Shown here piece by piece: positions 24,893 to 36,638 of a stretch of DNA of 64,000 bases (position 1 is its first letter; every line of letters starts with the position of its first letter). The notes beneath the pieces are model-generated. The model had not been told where the DNA came from, made no database searches, and was given only the letters and a program-made list of their open reading frames with translations. Both the position numbers and the translations under genes were made by a program. Origin of the DNA: Osmia lignaria lignaria (lineage: Eukaryota; Arthropoda; Insecta; Hymenoptera; Megachilidae); the NCBI RefSeq assembly GCF_051020975.1, contig NC_135042.1:4673888-4737887 (forward strand). The letters are read 5' to 3'.

Positions 24893-25643
24893 TATCATTA
24901 TAGAGTTTATGCTATAGATTTATCGGTTTTGATTGTGGTTATAAATAATAAATAAATAAAATCACAATTAAATATTCCTTTAATCAATAACGACATACAA
25001 TAAAATATATTTTTCAGCCACAGTGTATACCCTTTCGTCTAAAAAACTTAAAGATAAACGAACAGCGTCGTGAGTCACCATATACCCTCTAAAAGCATAT
25101 ACCCAGTCTTCGATATTTCCAAATATATCACAATCTTCAGCGACATATTTCAAATCCAAGTTTACAAGAAAAAGCACCCAGTTTCGTTTCCAACTTCCAG
25201 CCACCAGAAGGCAACCGTACAATCTCTCATCGCCAAAAGTGTCCTCATATATTTCCAACGGAAGTAGATTCCCCCATCCCTCCGTTTTCTACCCCAAGGT
25301 TCCCACGCGAACCCTCCTCTACGATTTCTTTTTTTCTACTATCCTAATGATGTGTCAAACTTTTCCACAGGAATCCATACATGTCTAAGCGCATCCTTCA
25401 TCCCACGGAGGCTTCTCGTCCACGTGTTCCACCTTCACCATCCTTCGTGCTTCACCCACACGAACATTCGAAGCGGATGCGAGGAATTTATCTTCGAATT
25501 TCAGCTCTTTATTTTCTACTTTAATAACAGCAATAACGGTAATATTAATTTCATAGTAACAGCGATGTTATTCAATTTCTCTTCTTTTTTTCTTTTTTTT
25601 TTTTTTCTTTTAATTGCACGATATATTTCAGGTGTGGAGACTG

Positions 25644-25663
25644 GTCGGTCACCAGTGACCGAC
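25644..25663. repeat. 20-base near-perfect palindrome
   Basis: GTCGGTCAC and its exact reverse complement GTGACCGAC flank a central CA. It lies in a GC-rich stretch. It could be a protein-binding site or a small hairpin. Confidence 0.6.
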
Positions 25664-28600
25664 ACGGTAGCGAGCATGTTAAGCGCGAACTTTCCACGGG
25701 TCGTGCGTGCGCTCGTGGCTGAAGCTACACGGACGTCGGACCGCGTCTGTGTGCCGCGTCGGGGGATGGCTGGAAGATCGATAACGGAGTACGGGTCCCG
25801 GACACAGCATCCCTCGTGTCTGCCTCGCGCGATTTTCCACCGAAAATTTTGCAGACCACCGCCGATAGCTGATAGCAGGATAGCGCTGCATCGATTCTAG
25901 CTATCTTCGCTGCCTTTATATCGATGCTAATCTCGCCTGCCACCAATCGGTTGTCAAATCCCCTCGCGGTCCTCCGCCTCGATACTCTGGGACGAATTTT
26001 TTGGCTGCGAAGGGTGCCGACGCGTATACAGGGTGGTTAGTCTTTTAAGAATCTCTAAAGAATGAAATATTATTATATACTGTCTGTAACAATGGACTAA
26101 AATGTACCAAGGGGGATGATAACGATCTTTCTTTCGAGATGGTTGATGTAAATATGTTTTTTACATTTATGTTTGCTTCTTTTTAAGGCGAGCTATAGAA
26201 TCTGCTCATAGCTCGTTTTTTCTCGCGTCCAATGCTCGTTTATCTTCTCCGGAAGTTTACCTGTGGAAGCTGGCCACCCTTAGTGAGAATCGTGAATTAA
26301 AAATCGATACCGCCATTAGGCAAGCACCTTTACAGCTCGTAAATCTCGACGGTGTCAACTGAAACCGTGGTAATAACATGGGGCATCGTATGCCTCCGAT
26401 GGAATAGAAACTCGTAGAAATTACCCTATCGGATTTTCCAGCTTTCCCTTAGCTCGTAGCTCCGACGTACAGGGGTGAAAACTTGTCAATGTCAGAAAGG
26501 GTTCCTTTCCCTCGTTTCTACTCCTAGAAATTGTTCCGGGGGGTTGCGAATATCCTATCGAACCGGCATTCAATGTTCTGCTTAAGTTTCTAAAGAGAAA
26601 TTTTCCTCGTCGTTTTATCGTTGGATAAAATTGATGATAATTATCATTTAGGATTCAGAAAGGTTTTCACAATGGTGGTTTTTATGGTATCATTGATCTT
26701 GGATTGAAGTAAGAGATTGGGGCTAAGTAGGTGGGATGGTGAAACCTTTCAGGTGTCAAAATGACTGGTTTCAAGTTTCTTATTTTAAATTATACCATTA
26801 TATTAATACATTTACTGTCTAGGAGGTTTGCCAGTGACTGGTCCTTCAAATTTAATCTCTATGTTTAGAATCATTTATTATCTGCGTCTCGTTTGCGAGT
26901 CTCGAGAGGATTTCCTCTAACCGAAGAAAAAAAAGCTTTTCAGCTACGTAAGGAAGAAAGAAAAAAAGGAGGAGGAAGAAAAATCAGAAACGGAGTGGTA
27001 CGGTGGCTCGTTAGCGTTCGTGAAAAGGGGAAAACCGAGTTGGAGAAGAAAGGAAGAGGAAGAAGATAAGTGGGCGCTCCCTCCTTAAATTCTAATCGAA
27101 ATCCTGAATGCTGGCTGATTTTATCCACCGTCTCTTCTCTCGTGTTGGCATCGTTCCCATTCGGATCCCCTCACGTACTACCAGAGAAATGAATAAATCC
27201 AGTGTCGTTATGATTTGAAAGAGTCGGCGAACAACTTTTCGTGAGTTTCCTTTCCTCGACTTTTATATTTACGTCGATACTGACCGGTAGTAATAGTCCA
27301 TGTTTCAACTCTTCTTACAAGTTTACCAAGGAAGTTGACTTTCTTTTATTTACGATTCGTCTCAAGGGAAAGATCTTTCCCTGTGTATTGTGTAAAAACG
27401 AGGAATTAATGAAAATTATCCGTTCCTTATTTTCTGGTTTCTTAGAAAATATTTTTGTTTCAGGTTTCTATCGGATTTTGAAATCTTTGGACGTAGAAGC
27501 TTGTTTGTTATATTAGAACTTTTGTAATACAATAGCGAAATGAGGTTGCTGCAACCAGGACAGAGGTATAGAGTGTTTTATTTCTAGAAGTATTAGACCG
27601 GTGTAAACATCGATTTTCTATTTATGGCATATAATTTAAGCGACGTTATAGTTGGATTACGGCGACGTTAAAGTCATCCCACTCGAGGGATTTAATATTC
27701 TTATGGTTCTCTGCTCGCAACGATCCGACTTCACGGCTGCGTTTAATTGCCAGGATTAAGTTTGCATGCGATTCGTTCGGTAATTTACGTTCTTTTAATC
27801 TCGCCCACCGTGTACAGTCGGTAAATATATTAAACGACCATTTACATTCTTTTATAATGATAATTCTTTGTATTTACCAAAAAATTCAAACCGCAAGCTT
27901 TATTTGGAGAAAACTATTTCGCATGAATTTTGTATAAACAGTAAAGTAATAATAGAATATGTGATTAAATAACGTATAAAAGTATTAAAATATAATAGCA
28001 AAAGCGAAAGCACCCCTCTGGTTCTATGTATAGAATTAGCTAGAACTTTTTACGTTCGTTTGAAGGACAGAAATAGCGTAACATTTTTGTTGTGATCGTA
28101 GGGCAATTAGTGTAATGATTCTTGTTCCAGAGAAACTTAGTCCGGGGATAGGAGAGCAGCGTGGGACGCCACCCTTTGTTCAGTTATGCGCACATTTTGT
28201 TTCTCTGCATGCTTCTGGAAATCGTTGGGGTTGATTCGATACGAGGGGTGACAGTGTAACGTCGCTTTCTCAAAGGAAAAATACTCTAGACAGGTAATTA
28301 AAAAAAGGAGCTTAATGACGTTTATTGACACCCGCTGTTATAATTATTAAATGTTAATTTTAGTTATCGACTTTATATATTTCAGGTCTCAGGATTAATA
28401 AACTCGACGATAGGATCCTTCTTCTTGCTAATAATTTAATAATACCTTGAAATTGAATTTAACTCCATAATTGCTATTATCTATGTATTTTAATCTTGTT
28501 TGCCATTTTTATGCTCTCAATTCCATTTCAGACGCTGGGATATCTTCTCCCCAAGTGAAACGATGAAATTACGTACACCTCGTTTGAAGTTCTTAAATTA

Positions 28601-29719
28601 GTTTTTTTTTTCTTTTTCAATTTAAATAACTCGGGTGAATCGATTTTCAGATTATGAATCTTAAATTCTCCTCTGACATTTAACCACCCCAGTGTATTAA
28701 ATTGCCTAAAATATCCCCTGACGTCAATAATTTATATCTCGTTTTATAGTAAATAAGCCGCGTTTGCCTTATACCGTCGGCTTATCAAGTATTTCAGCTT
28801 AACGCCTCTCGTCCATCTCGCGTGGAGCGGATCATTATTAAATATCAACGCTTCCACATTACTGCCACGAGCTCCCGTAATTGCACCGCTAATTCACTTG
28901 TGAGCAATTTAAGAGATAATTAGCCGTTCGACTGCGCGGCTGAGTGTCAAGCACACTTTACGTTTACCTTGTTTGAAATCCGCGTTAAATGTGCTACCAC
29001 GTGGAAGCTTTTTCCTTATTTAGTGCAAGCAAGTGAGAAAAAAAAGCCACCACAAAATCTAAACATTATATAATAATTTCTATCTTATATTTTTTATAAT
29101 TTCAGAGAGTCTAAGAGACATAAGAAATCTAAGGACTTAAATTATAGGTATCTTAAATTTTCTTTTTATTTCTAATAAACAACTATACAATATTTTATTT
29201 TACCAAACATTAAGAATGACTTTTTTTTTATGTAAACAGGTATCGTTGGGAAGAAAAGTTTTTAAATTTCGAAATTGTGCGAACTAGGCTCGTTTCAATT
29301 CCGGAAGTTGGTTGGTCGATCCCGTCGTAGCTGGCGCAATAACCTCGGGACGTTACTTAGCAATTCGGGGGATGGTAATTTACTTCGTTATAACTTACGA
29401 AGCCCAGTTACCGTCCATGGTACAGTTAAGTGGAAGTACAATGATGTCGGTAATATTGTTTCTCCGTGTTCCACGGGTACAAATTCAAAAAGGCTATCTA
29501 TGAAAATTGATGATACAACTATATGGTAATTAATGGTAACTCGAGTCCTTTTTTCATTCGTTGTCTCACTTTCCAAACTAGAGAATATTTCAACATTTAA
29601 TTATTCTAATCAAAATATTTCATTAATTTCATTGTACTTTTAATCCGGTCTTTCCCTTGCAGTTAGGATTAACTTTATATAAAACAGGGATTATTTGTTA
29701 AATTACAGAAATGAAGGGA

Positions 29720-31482
29720 TCAGAGATCATCGTCAGACTCTTGGAACCGTTCGTACTTGGCCACGGATTTTTTAAAGGTCTCGTAATCCTTCTTTTCCTC
29801 GTCCTGGGTCATTGATTTTCTCCTCTCCAAAGTGAGGTATATTAGTAGAGGACAGTAAGCAATGTTCATTAATCCAATGATCCGCATTACCCATTGGAAT
29901 CCAATCGATTTTACCATTTCGCCGCCCACGATAGGTCCTTAAACAGAGTCTTAAATTTACACATTGCTTTATGGATTTTTCAGTATTCAATATTTCCATT
30001 TGTATTATTTACCAAGAGAGTAGGCCAGACTAACCGCCACCTGTTGAATGGAATAAACGGGTCCATAGTCGCCATTTTGGTCCACCAAGCTGGCCAACAA
30101 TGGCACCAGAGCTGCATCAGCTACACCGATACCTAGTCCCATTCCTAAATGAGGAACTATCAACTGAGACATTGTAACGGCGGATGGTATTAAAATGGCA
30201 CTTATTCCAACGACGAACATGGCCAGAACAGCGACTTTACTACGGCCATAACGATAAGCTATCATGCCAAAGAAATTGGTCCCAACCAGGTATCCAATGC
30301 TGTCTGGAATAAACACTGTTCCTAGCTGCCATTTCTACAACAAACATGCTTTCCTTTTATGTATTTCATTTTTAATTAATTTATGGAAAAATGATTTCTA
30401 ACCTTGGGTTTCACATGAGTTCGTAACCAGATTGGTAAACAGGGTTCCAAGATCGCCATGGGTGAAGTTGAACACCATATAGCCCCAAAAATGATGAGTA
30501 TGTGTGGATCGGATAATAAGTGCGTCCACGATGCCTTCTGCTCGCTGGACTGAAGATATTTATTACTTTTATTGAAAACATTTAAAAACATCAAGTAAGT
30601 ATTCCTATGTAATTTATTTGCAATTCCATAAAACTTACCTTGGTCTTGGTCTCATCATCCAAAGTGAAAATTTGCAAACCTAAACAAAAGAGTCTTCTTC
30701 AATCATGTAAAATTTCTTTGAAACGATAGGAAAGTAAGTGAATATGTACATATGGCGACGACGATGAAGCAGGACACCAATAAGAAAGGTGCCATTTTTC
30801 CCTCGAGATCGTAAAGCACGGATCCAATCGGGTATCCAACGAGAACACCCAGCGCGATGCTTCCTAGAACGAAACCCATGATCTTTGATCTTTTATCCTC
30901 TTCTGTGTACTGAGATGCGACCAACGACATCCCGGAAACTCCAATGCACGCGGAAGAAATGCCTTGGATACTTCGAGCGAGAAATAGAACCTCGTAAGTT
31001 TGTCCAAACGCGAACACTACAAGAATTGTAATAGAATTGTAATAGAATTTGTAATAGAATTAAGTGAAATTTTTTCACAGAAGATTGAAATTATAAAAGA
31101 AAAGGAAGAAATTCTCACGCATTGCCGCCAATAGAAGACTCAAGTTTCCAAGGAACAATGGTTTCGTGTACCCAAGAGTACCGGTAAGAGTACCCACTAC
31201 TGGATTTAGTATCAACTGTACCAGCGCCTTGGAACTTAACAATAATCCTACTCGACCGTTTTCATCGTCTTCGTTGCTCGTCGAGTTTCCTTCGAGGGTG
31301 CAAAGGTAATCGGGAATAATCGGCACTGAAATATATTCCATAGATCAATAAAACGATCAATATCACTTTGAGAAAATCTATTTACCAACAACTGTGAGCA
31401 ACACATTGTCCAGGAAGAGGCTCAGATAGACAACAGTGACGATAATGACCCGTGAATTCTTCTCTTGTTCGATCATCATCAT
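29720..31482 (-). CDS. SLC18-family vesicular transporter (VMAT/VAChT-like, possibly portabella)
   Basis: Seven coding exons give 432 residues: 31386-31482, 31119-31325, 30750-31016, 30639-30679, 30403-30549, 30013-30334, 29720-29937. The start is firm: a TAA lies in frame 12 bases before the ATG. The family exchanges vesicle protons for amines or acetylcholine. Family landmarks are FLDNVLLTVVVPIIPDYL (TM1, D25), SSKALVQL (K65), FLARSIQG (R116), AILEPCLPIW (E239), YLVGTNFFG and GIGVADAAL (D326). The lumenal loop after TM1 is only about 18 residues with one NST glycosylation site (N46), far shorter than in vertebrate VMATs. Two acids important in VMAT2 are absent: its D262 aligns with Ala and its D426 with Q351. 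The C-tail is acidic (ESDDDL). These points favour an orphan SLC18 member such as fly portabella over a true VMAT, though the name cannot be settled from sequence alone. Confidence 0.88.
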
Positions 31483-32709
31483 TTTGGACGTTTATGCGAA
31501 TCCTTAACGAAGCGAAGCCGGCTAGCACACGATTACGAGCACTCGAATCTTCCAAGGACATTCTTTCTCCATATCAAGACGTACGCGGTTGAACTCGAAG
31601 AAGGAAAACCCTTTGAATTCCTCTTTCGATAGTAGAAACAGAGCTGTATACGTGACTGGAAAGCGAACCAGCCACGATCGTGCTTTTATACAGGCAGAAA
31701 GCTTCGTCCTTGCGCAGAAGCTTTTTCAGAAAATGCGAATTGGACGATTGCTTCTGTTCGGGCCCTGTTCACGAACCGATGCACTTTTCGATTTATCGCC
31801 ATTATGGTGCCGCTTATCGAACACCACCAGCCACCGTCGTTTCGTTATTTTTCACACTGGCCACATGGGGCGGAAGTAAAACGGCGCATAGGATCCTTAG
31901 CAGGATCTCACCCTGGGGAAACCTTGAACGATATTCCTCCGTCTTTAAATTTTCTTTTTTCTTCATCTTCTGTGATGCTAGAGATGAGTAGATCTCTTCG
32001 TGATGGATTTTCTTTCTTCAGCGATGCTATTGGTAATTATAATTATTTCGAATACATAGGAGCGTTTCAATTGATATTTATTACAAAGAAGAATTTATTT
32101 ATAGTTTATCCAATTTTCAGGAACTATTTAATATTCTATTGTAGAGCTTCACGGACCACTGCGAACAACGCTGGTTTCCGGTTACGGCACTGTCATCGAT
32201 ATTCATCCGGAGCATACACCTGTGCCCTGATTGCGGAATTACGATCGACAATAATGCAATTTTCGGTAGGAAACACGCGAAATTGCTTCCCTCCACCGTG
32301 AGTCCTTTCTTCTCGCAAAAGAGGTCTGCTTCGTTTTGTACTTTAATTACACCGATAATAGGACAGTTCGAGAGTATTGGGAAATTCTGCACGTACAAGA
32401 TATTTTTTTATCAAACTTTATTTTTTCTCTATTTATAGTTTCGTTGATTAATACACTTTAGAATATTTTGAAGAATTTTAAATTGAAAATTTTTGTATTA
32501 CGTTTAACAGGAAGTTAAATAGAAAACTAGGGAGAAGAAGAACTCCATGAAAATCTATGGAACATCTCTCGTTACAAAACATCGGATCAAAAAGAAATAG
32601 ATTCTTCACGAGGGTCGACCGACAACAAATCTCTGGGATGGAACTTGTGATTTATTTCGTCGCGAGGACGTTTTTCTATGCGTCCCGTGACTACGATATG
32701 AACACCGGT
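31483..32709. other. Spacer between SLC18 gene and boss
   Basis: The SLC18 promoter/5'UTR should lie just right of 31482, and the boss 3'UTR just left of 32710. Frames of 165 (+) and 93 (-) codons are present but match no family. I see no RNA gene. Confidence 0.5.
32651..32656 (-). terminator. Poly(A) signal for boss
   Basis: TTTATT on the + strand (AATAAA on the minus strand) 54 bases after the boss stop codon. Confidence 0.55.
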
Positions 32710-35700
32710 TCAGAATCGGGTTATTCTGGTCACATTGTCCTCTTCGTCCTCTTCGCGGATGGTCGCCTCGGTTTGAGTTAGCCTAGGACTGCAGGATCTC
32801 GCAGGATAAATCTCGTCGTGTATCCTACGAGCGGATGGGTAGTTACCCTCGATGTACACGTCGGTTTCTATGCAGTCTTTTTCGTCTTTGGTCCTCCGTT
32901 TCCGGTGACATTTGGGACGCGCGTACGTCAGGCTCGCGTGGTTCCGTTCCACGGGGCTGGTCCTTGACTGGAAAGGTTATTTCCTAAATTCTTTAAGAAA
33001 TATCTTTTTTTTTTTCGGATCACTACAGGGAAGCTATAGGTATAATAAAGCGTGATATATAAATCGACTGTGCTAGACAAAAGAAGCGACGAAAAAATAT
33101 GAAAAAATCTCACGTCCGCATCCTCGATGCAGACTTGAGGTACAGTGTAAGAGTTATTCACTTCTCGCATTTCGGAGTGATATCCGTAATTGTTGTATCC
33201 AGGGTTTCTCCTCGTGTCGGAGTTCCTGTACGGACCCAGGTACTTTTGATTTGGACTCGAGCTACCGTAATAATTGGGATACGCAGATGTCACCTGTAAA
33301 TTCGTTGTACTTCCTCCACCTGGGTGCACGTAATCGTAAAACGGACGAGTCTGTGCAGATAAAATTCTCTCAAAAGTTTTCACATTTTCAAGTATAGAGG
33401 AAGGGGGTAAAAAAATAAAAGGTGTAATAACTACAGGTAAATTTTCTTTATTCAACAGAAAGAAAGAAAAGGAAAGTATCGAGAAATCAAGGTTGCAGTT
33501 AAAAACGATAATCTACAAAATAAAAAGAAAATGTTAACGTCAGGTAAGAATGATATTGACATATTTCCACATAATTCTGACCTGTCTTCCAATAGTACTA
33601 ATCCTTGGATCAGTAACAAGATCACCGGATCCAAATCTCTGTCCAAACTCCTTTCCCCTAGCTAGGTGTTTAATCATGTAATAGGTCCTCGGTATCAGCA
33701 CACCGATGATGATTAAGTACGCCGTGGCAATGATGCCGAAACAGACGACCATGTCGCGACATTCTGGCTCCACAAGGATGAAGCAGGTCAACCAGATTGC
33801 CCAGGTGATTAACAGACCGATCGACGTACCGAAGAAACACTTTCCTTCCCGATAATTTCGTGGCAATCGTGATATGAAGAAGCACACGACGAATAGAGTG
33901 ACCAGTAGAAATATATCGTAGCCTGGAAATGGTTTAGTATGGATTTCTTTTTATGGGATATACACGGTAGCTGCCTCCTGAGAAAAAATACGAGCATCGC
34001 AGCAGGATTCTAGGCTGCTTGTTATTGGACAGGCAAGTTTGTTTGGCCATGAGGACGGTAAAAATAAGATTGCGCGTTAAATGGTTTGTTGACAAGAAAA
34101 ATATAACATTTCTTCTTTTATCACAGTTATTAGGCGTAGAAATTAATTCGCTGTTTTTAATATTAATCAATATTTTACATTTGGATATTTTCCCCCGCTT
34201 GCATGAAAAATTTTAATAATTGAAATTGCTATAATTTTTTAAAAATAAATCTTTGATTAAAATAAAAGAAAAGCACCGAATTAATTTCTACACCTAATAC
34301 AAATCCACTTTTCAATTAACATTGACATACTCTTTTTTTCTTAGGAGGCTCGGATGAATCGAAGATGATAAGATTAATGCACCGTTCCGTAAGGAAAATT
34401 AATTAGATTTACTTAGCAAAGCGATGAAAGTAAGACTCCTCACAACCACGGTAGAATCATCGGTACTGAGCGCAAAGAACATAACGGACAGGGCTAGTTG
34501 GACGCAGAACATGAAGAACACCATCAATCCCTGCAGGTATCCGTTTATGTGAGCTGTGAACACACCACCCTTGGAGAACACGAGAAAGAACGCTCTTGAC
34601 AGCATCACGGAGTAATCGATTCCAAACGCCAGCGTTGTAACTAAGATCTTCCTCGAGTTTAACGTTTCAGCGCCTATGTAATCGTCGTTGATGCAGAACG
34701 GTAGCACCGTCTGCAATGTGAAAACATTCGCCAGTATCAGGACGATCGTTAACGCTGGATTCCCATCGAGAACGTCCTCGACGATGAAGCGGTAGATAAT
34801 GAAGAAGGCGATCACGCCGCAGGCGAACGTGCCGCACACAACCATCGTCAGGAAAATTGCTATCCAGTTGCCCGGCTTTAATAAACCTCTGTCGAGTGTA
34901 TCTGCAACACGTACGTGCACGTATACACGTTAGTTGGCCCATTGTGTCGAAGCCGGGGAGTTTGTTTTAAGCGGAAATCTTTCACCTTATCTAAGAGCTT
35001 CGGCTATCGGGACACTTTAACTACCCTTTCGGGGGGAGTTTGTGTTTAAAGGGGATGAAGAGGCCCGTAGAAAGGTGAATTTGTTATCTTTTAAAGAGGA
35101 GTAGATGTTGAAGAAGGTCTGAGAGAATTTTACAAGACTTAAGAAAAATGGTAAATGGATTTGCGACAAACCTTTGGTCACACCGCGTGGACCGAATCTC
35201 TTCTTGAAATTCGAACAGTCTTCACAGTTCTTCAGGTACTTCTTCACGCACAGCTTCGGCATCTTGGGTACCCTCGATTCCGGCGTGATCCTGAATTTAG
35301 AATTAGCCGGTTCGATCCTGTATACGGCTATATCTATCAGCTCTTCCTGGCTCTTCATCGCCACGATATACTTGATTGAGTGTGATTTCGGTAGTATGCG
35401 AAGTGCGTTGTATACGTCCGCGTTTCGGATCTCCAGTTTCGAGTGAGTGCTGAACCTTGGCATCACGCAAGAACCTTCCGTTCCTCGAGGACAATTTCTT
35501 TTGTGTAGCTCCTGTAACAACTGCGCCAGCTCGACGATCGCTTTACCGATGCCCAGGAGATGCGGCGAGTAGATGACGGAACTGCTGGCCGCCTGAAGAA
35601 ACTCCTCCGTCGAGGAGGTTTCCTGTAGGACTTCCAAGTCGAACGGTGACGTTTTGATGACGTAGGAGCCTGGAGGAACTAGGTCTGAAGCACAAAATAT

Positions 35701-36638
35701 TAGCGGAGTAAAATTGATAAACTGATGATTCATTTGACATGTATATTTCAGCCAGCATCGTGTTCTCACCGTCAACGTTGGATCCATCGAGGGTCAATAC
35801 GACCCAGGTTTTCCTGGCTCCTTGAAGCTTCTCTCCTCTCTCGATCCACTGTCTCACATCGTTTCTCTGACCAACCACAGCGATCACAACTTCCGTTTCA
35901 CTTTCGTCCAACTCTAAAGTATCACCGTAACGCTTCACGCAAACGCCAGCCTCTTTAGTCATGTCCAGGAACAAATTCACGGCGTAGTCAGAGCTGGCTA
36001 GCACTACGTCGACCGTCTCGAATCTCGTGGTCAGGTAATGTACCATTAGACTGATCAAAGGTTTCGTTAAATTCTGCTCGTCGTAGGTGCTGATCGGTAA
36101 TACGCTGTAATTACGAAGTGGCTCTAGAATCGCCAAGTATTCCGATGGTAACAGTATCCCCATTTCGTAACGATCCTCGCAATCGGAGTCGACTGCCGTT
36201 TGCAATGCCTGTTTGTACACAGTCATCTCGTCGTGGCAGGTGTCGAAGACTTTCAGACCTAAAGTTGAACATTTTTACAAACTTTCAATGAGCTAGAAAA
36301 TTTCTTACTTTACCTAGAGTAAATCCAGATATGAATTCGTATTTATTTAAAGCATGTATCACGTAAGAGGCCGTGAAAATTTCTTGTAGACCCTTGATGG
36401 ATGTACTGTTGCAATATGGTCCTTGATTAACATCCAGGAACACTAGAATTAGTACATTTCTGTAATAACGTATCATTTATAATTTCCAAGTATCCTAATA
36501 GAGATCCATTTTACCAGATAACACAGCATCACCAGGAATTTCAAACACGCTTCTATTCTTGGGACATACAGTTTGATCTTCGATGGCTGCCGCCAAATGG
36601 AGAAGACTGAGAAAGGCCACGACCTTAGATAACGTCAT
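32710..36638 (-). CDS. boss: Protein bride of sevenless, class C 7TM receptor-like
   Basis: Eight coding exons give 859 residues: 36515-36638, 36314-36442, 36258-35770, 35684-35172, 34901-34413, 33922-33582, 33350-33114, 32967-32710. In flies boss is the ligand of the Sevenless receptor kinase in the eye and also acts as a glucose-responsive receptor in fat body. A signal peptide (1 to about 19) leads to an extracellular domain of about 410 residues with scattered Cys and an NST site. The seven-helix region (about 427-660) starts at NWIAIFLTMVVCGTFACGV. The cytoplasmic tail (about 665-859) has a Tyr/Asn-rich part and a very acidic stretch (REEDEEDN) near the end. Length is close to the fly protein (896). 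The 7TM core and the exon order make the call firm; the tail exons are supported mainly by splice sites and frame. Confidence 0.9.

Larger units (their letters stand above)
21604..29719. other. 8-kb spacer between Pde6 and the SLC18 gene
   Basis: No gene is supported. The first few hundred bases should hold the Pde6 5'UTR and promoter. Noted items are a degenerate minisatellite (23241-23535), a GC-rich stretch (about 23660-24150), a pair of direct repeats (24681 and 24853), a minus-strand open frame without an ATG (24980-25288), a long T run (25580-25612), and a second GC-rich stretch with a 20-base palindrome (25620-26030). Frames of 143 and 182 codons in the GC-rich stretches match no family and are probably a by-product of low stop-codon density. 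A CCACCCTGTA / TACAGGGTGG motif occurs at 24431 and 26027. From 26.1 to 29.7 kb I see only AT-rich unique DNA. Confidence 0.5.

Noticed and set aside
25352..25900. 182-codon frame on the + strand, the longest outside known genes
   Set aside because: It crosses a long T run that yields poly-Phe and then a GC-rich block with few stops. No homology is recognisable.
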